From Mongoliimonas terrestris (GTDB lineage Bacteria > Pseudomonadota > Alphaproteobacteria > Rhizobiales > Pleomorphomonadaceae): a stretch of 64,000 nucleotides of DNA. Below are positions 63,438 to 64,000 of this stretch, piece by piece. How positions within the stretch are numbered: position 1 is the stretch's first letter; every line of letters starts with the position of its first letter. Location: assembly GCF_001927285.1 (NCBI RefSeq), contig NZ_MSIG01000002.1, forward strand, positions 248,001 to 312,000. Reading direction: 5' to 3'. The position numbers were made by a program, and so were the translations under genes. The notes under the pieces are model-generated. The model made no database searches and was not told where the DNA came from. It saw only the letters and a list, made by a program, of their open reading frames with translations.

Positions 63438-64000
63438 GTGGCAAAAGTGCTGATTACAGGTGGACAGGGTTTTATCGGCCGGTATCTAGCCCAGGAGCTT
63501 CTTGAACACGGTTACGAGGTTCGCGTGCTCGACAGCCTCGTCGAGCAGGTCCACGGCCCCGCCGCTGCGAGCGCGCCGGACAGCGTGGACTTCATCGAAG
63601 GCGACGTCCGCGACAAGGACACCGTCCGCCGCGCGCTGAAGGACGTCTCCGGCGTCATCCACCTCGCCGCCGAGGTGGGCGTCGGACAGTCCATGTACGA
63701 GATCGAGCGCTACGTCTCCGGCAACGACGTCGGGACCGCCGTCCTCCTGGAAGCCCTGATCGAGCAGCCGGTCGGCAAGATCGTCGTCGCCTCCTCCATG
63801 AGCGTCTACGGCGAAGGCCGCTACGCCACGCCGGACGGCGGCCTCGTCGACCGGGCGCGGCGCAGCCCGTCGCGGGTCAAGGCCGGCCTCTTCGACCTCG
63901 TCACCGACACCGACCAGCCGCTCCTGCCGGTCCCGACCGACGAGATGAAGCCGGTCGACCTCGCCTCCATCTACGCGCTCACCAAGTACGCCCAGGAGCG
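63438..64000 (+). CDS. NAD-dependent epimerase/dehydratase, dTDP-L-rhamnose 4-epimerase-like (cut by window edge)
   Basis: Extended short-chain dehydrogenase of which the first 187 codons are present; the family is usually about 340-370 residues. The NAD-binding start MAKVLITGGQGFIGRYL, DSLVEQVHG, EGDVRDKDTV, HLAAEVGVGQSMYEIERYV and VVASSMSVYGEG are visible, and the catalytic YxxxK (YALTK) lies near the window end. The EQVHG and GVGQSMYEI segments are those of dTDP-L-rhamnose 4-epimerase-like enzymes that make 6-deoxytalose. It starts with GTG at 63438. Probably involved in surface polysaccharide synthesis; the exact sugar is inferred. Confidence 0.85.
   Translation, partial: MAKVLITGGQGFIGRYLAQELLEHGYEVRVLDSLVEQVHGPAAASAPDSVDFIEGDVRDKDTVRRALKDVSGVIHLAAEVGVGQSMYEIERYVSGNDVGTAVLLEALIEQPVGKIVVASSMSVYGEGRYATPDGGLVDRARRSPSRVKAGLFDLVTDTDQPLLPVPTDEMKPVDLASIYALTKYAQE

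Overview
The window looks like a chromosomal stretch from a high-GC alphaproteobacterium, most likely of the order Hyphomicrobiales (Rhizobiales). The points behind this are a MarR regulator of the LdtR type next to an L,D-transpeptidase, a magnesium-type HemB, the gene order tig, clpP, clpX, lon, hup, an Irr-type iron control element in front of the suf operon, a Tat-exported PhoX behind Pho boxes, and an NrsF-type anti-sigma factor. The species cannot be named from the sequence alone.

Layout. 1-7.6 kb: start of glyA (cut by the window edge), a small conserved protein, an L,D-transpeptidase, a DUF1295 membrane protein, LdtR-like regulator, a DUF6163-like membrane protein, hemB and an unusual LivH-like permease. 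7.6-11.4 kb: two divergent glycosyltransferases separated by 0.7 kb of AT-richer non-coding DNA, then a membrane protein of unknown function. 11.6-17.1 kb: a small integrated element. It is bounded by 48-bp identical repeats of the 3' end of tRNA-Asp and carries a low-GC acyltransferase, a translationally coupled set of phage-type genes (DUF5131, DUF4326, an unknown, an excisionase-like protein) and a tyrosine integrase.

17.1-27.5 kb: tRNA-Asp, tRNA-Val, a tandem array of terminator-like hairpins behind the HU gene, lon, clpX, clpP and tig (protein quality control), tRNA-Leu and the NAD(P)HX repair enzyme. 27.8-33 kb: glnB-glnA behind a sigma-54 promoter, a universal stress protein and phoX behind Pho boxes. 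33.2-38.1 kb: a YegD-like Hsp70, parE and a DUF2076 protein. 38.2-41 kb: a probable arsenic-resistance cluster (cysteine-rich PadR regulator, MFS exporter, ArsH). 41-45.9 kb: an EamA transporter, an ECF sigma/NrsF pair with a thioredoxin and CcdA, a cupin and a hydrolase.

46-50.2 kb: RhlE-like helicase, a diguanylate cyclase, a TfoX-like protein and a TenA-like protein. 50.7-58 kb: the complete iscS-sufBCDS-sufT-sufA iron-sulfur assembly operon, transcribed leftward. 58.3-64 kb: a hydrolase, anmK and tyrS (divergent), the TIGR02587/TIGR02588 pair and the start of a sugar-nucleotide epimerase that runs off the window. Three families of palindromic intergenic repeats are scattered from 33 kb onward.

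Most of the window is ordinary core genome. The least explained part is the 5.4-kb tRNA-Asp element: its acyltransferase appears to have been inserted into, and to have duplicated, the 5' end of the neighbouring phage-type gene. That gene in turn seems to have lost the usual cysteine-containing N-terminus of its family.
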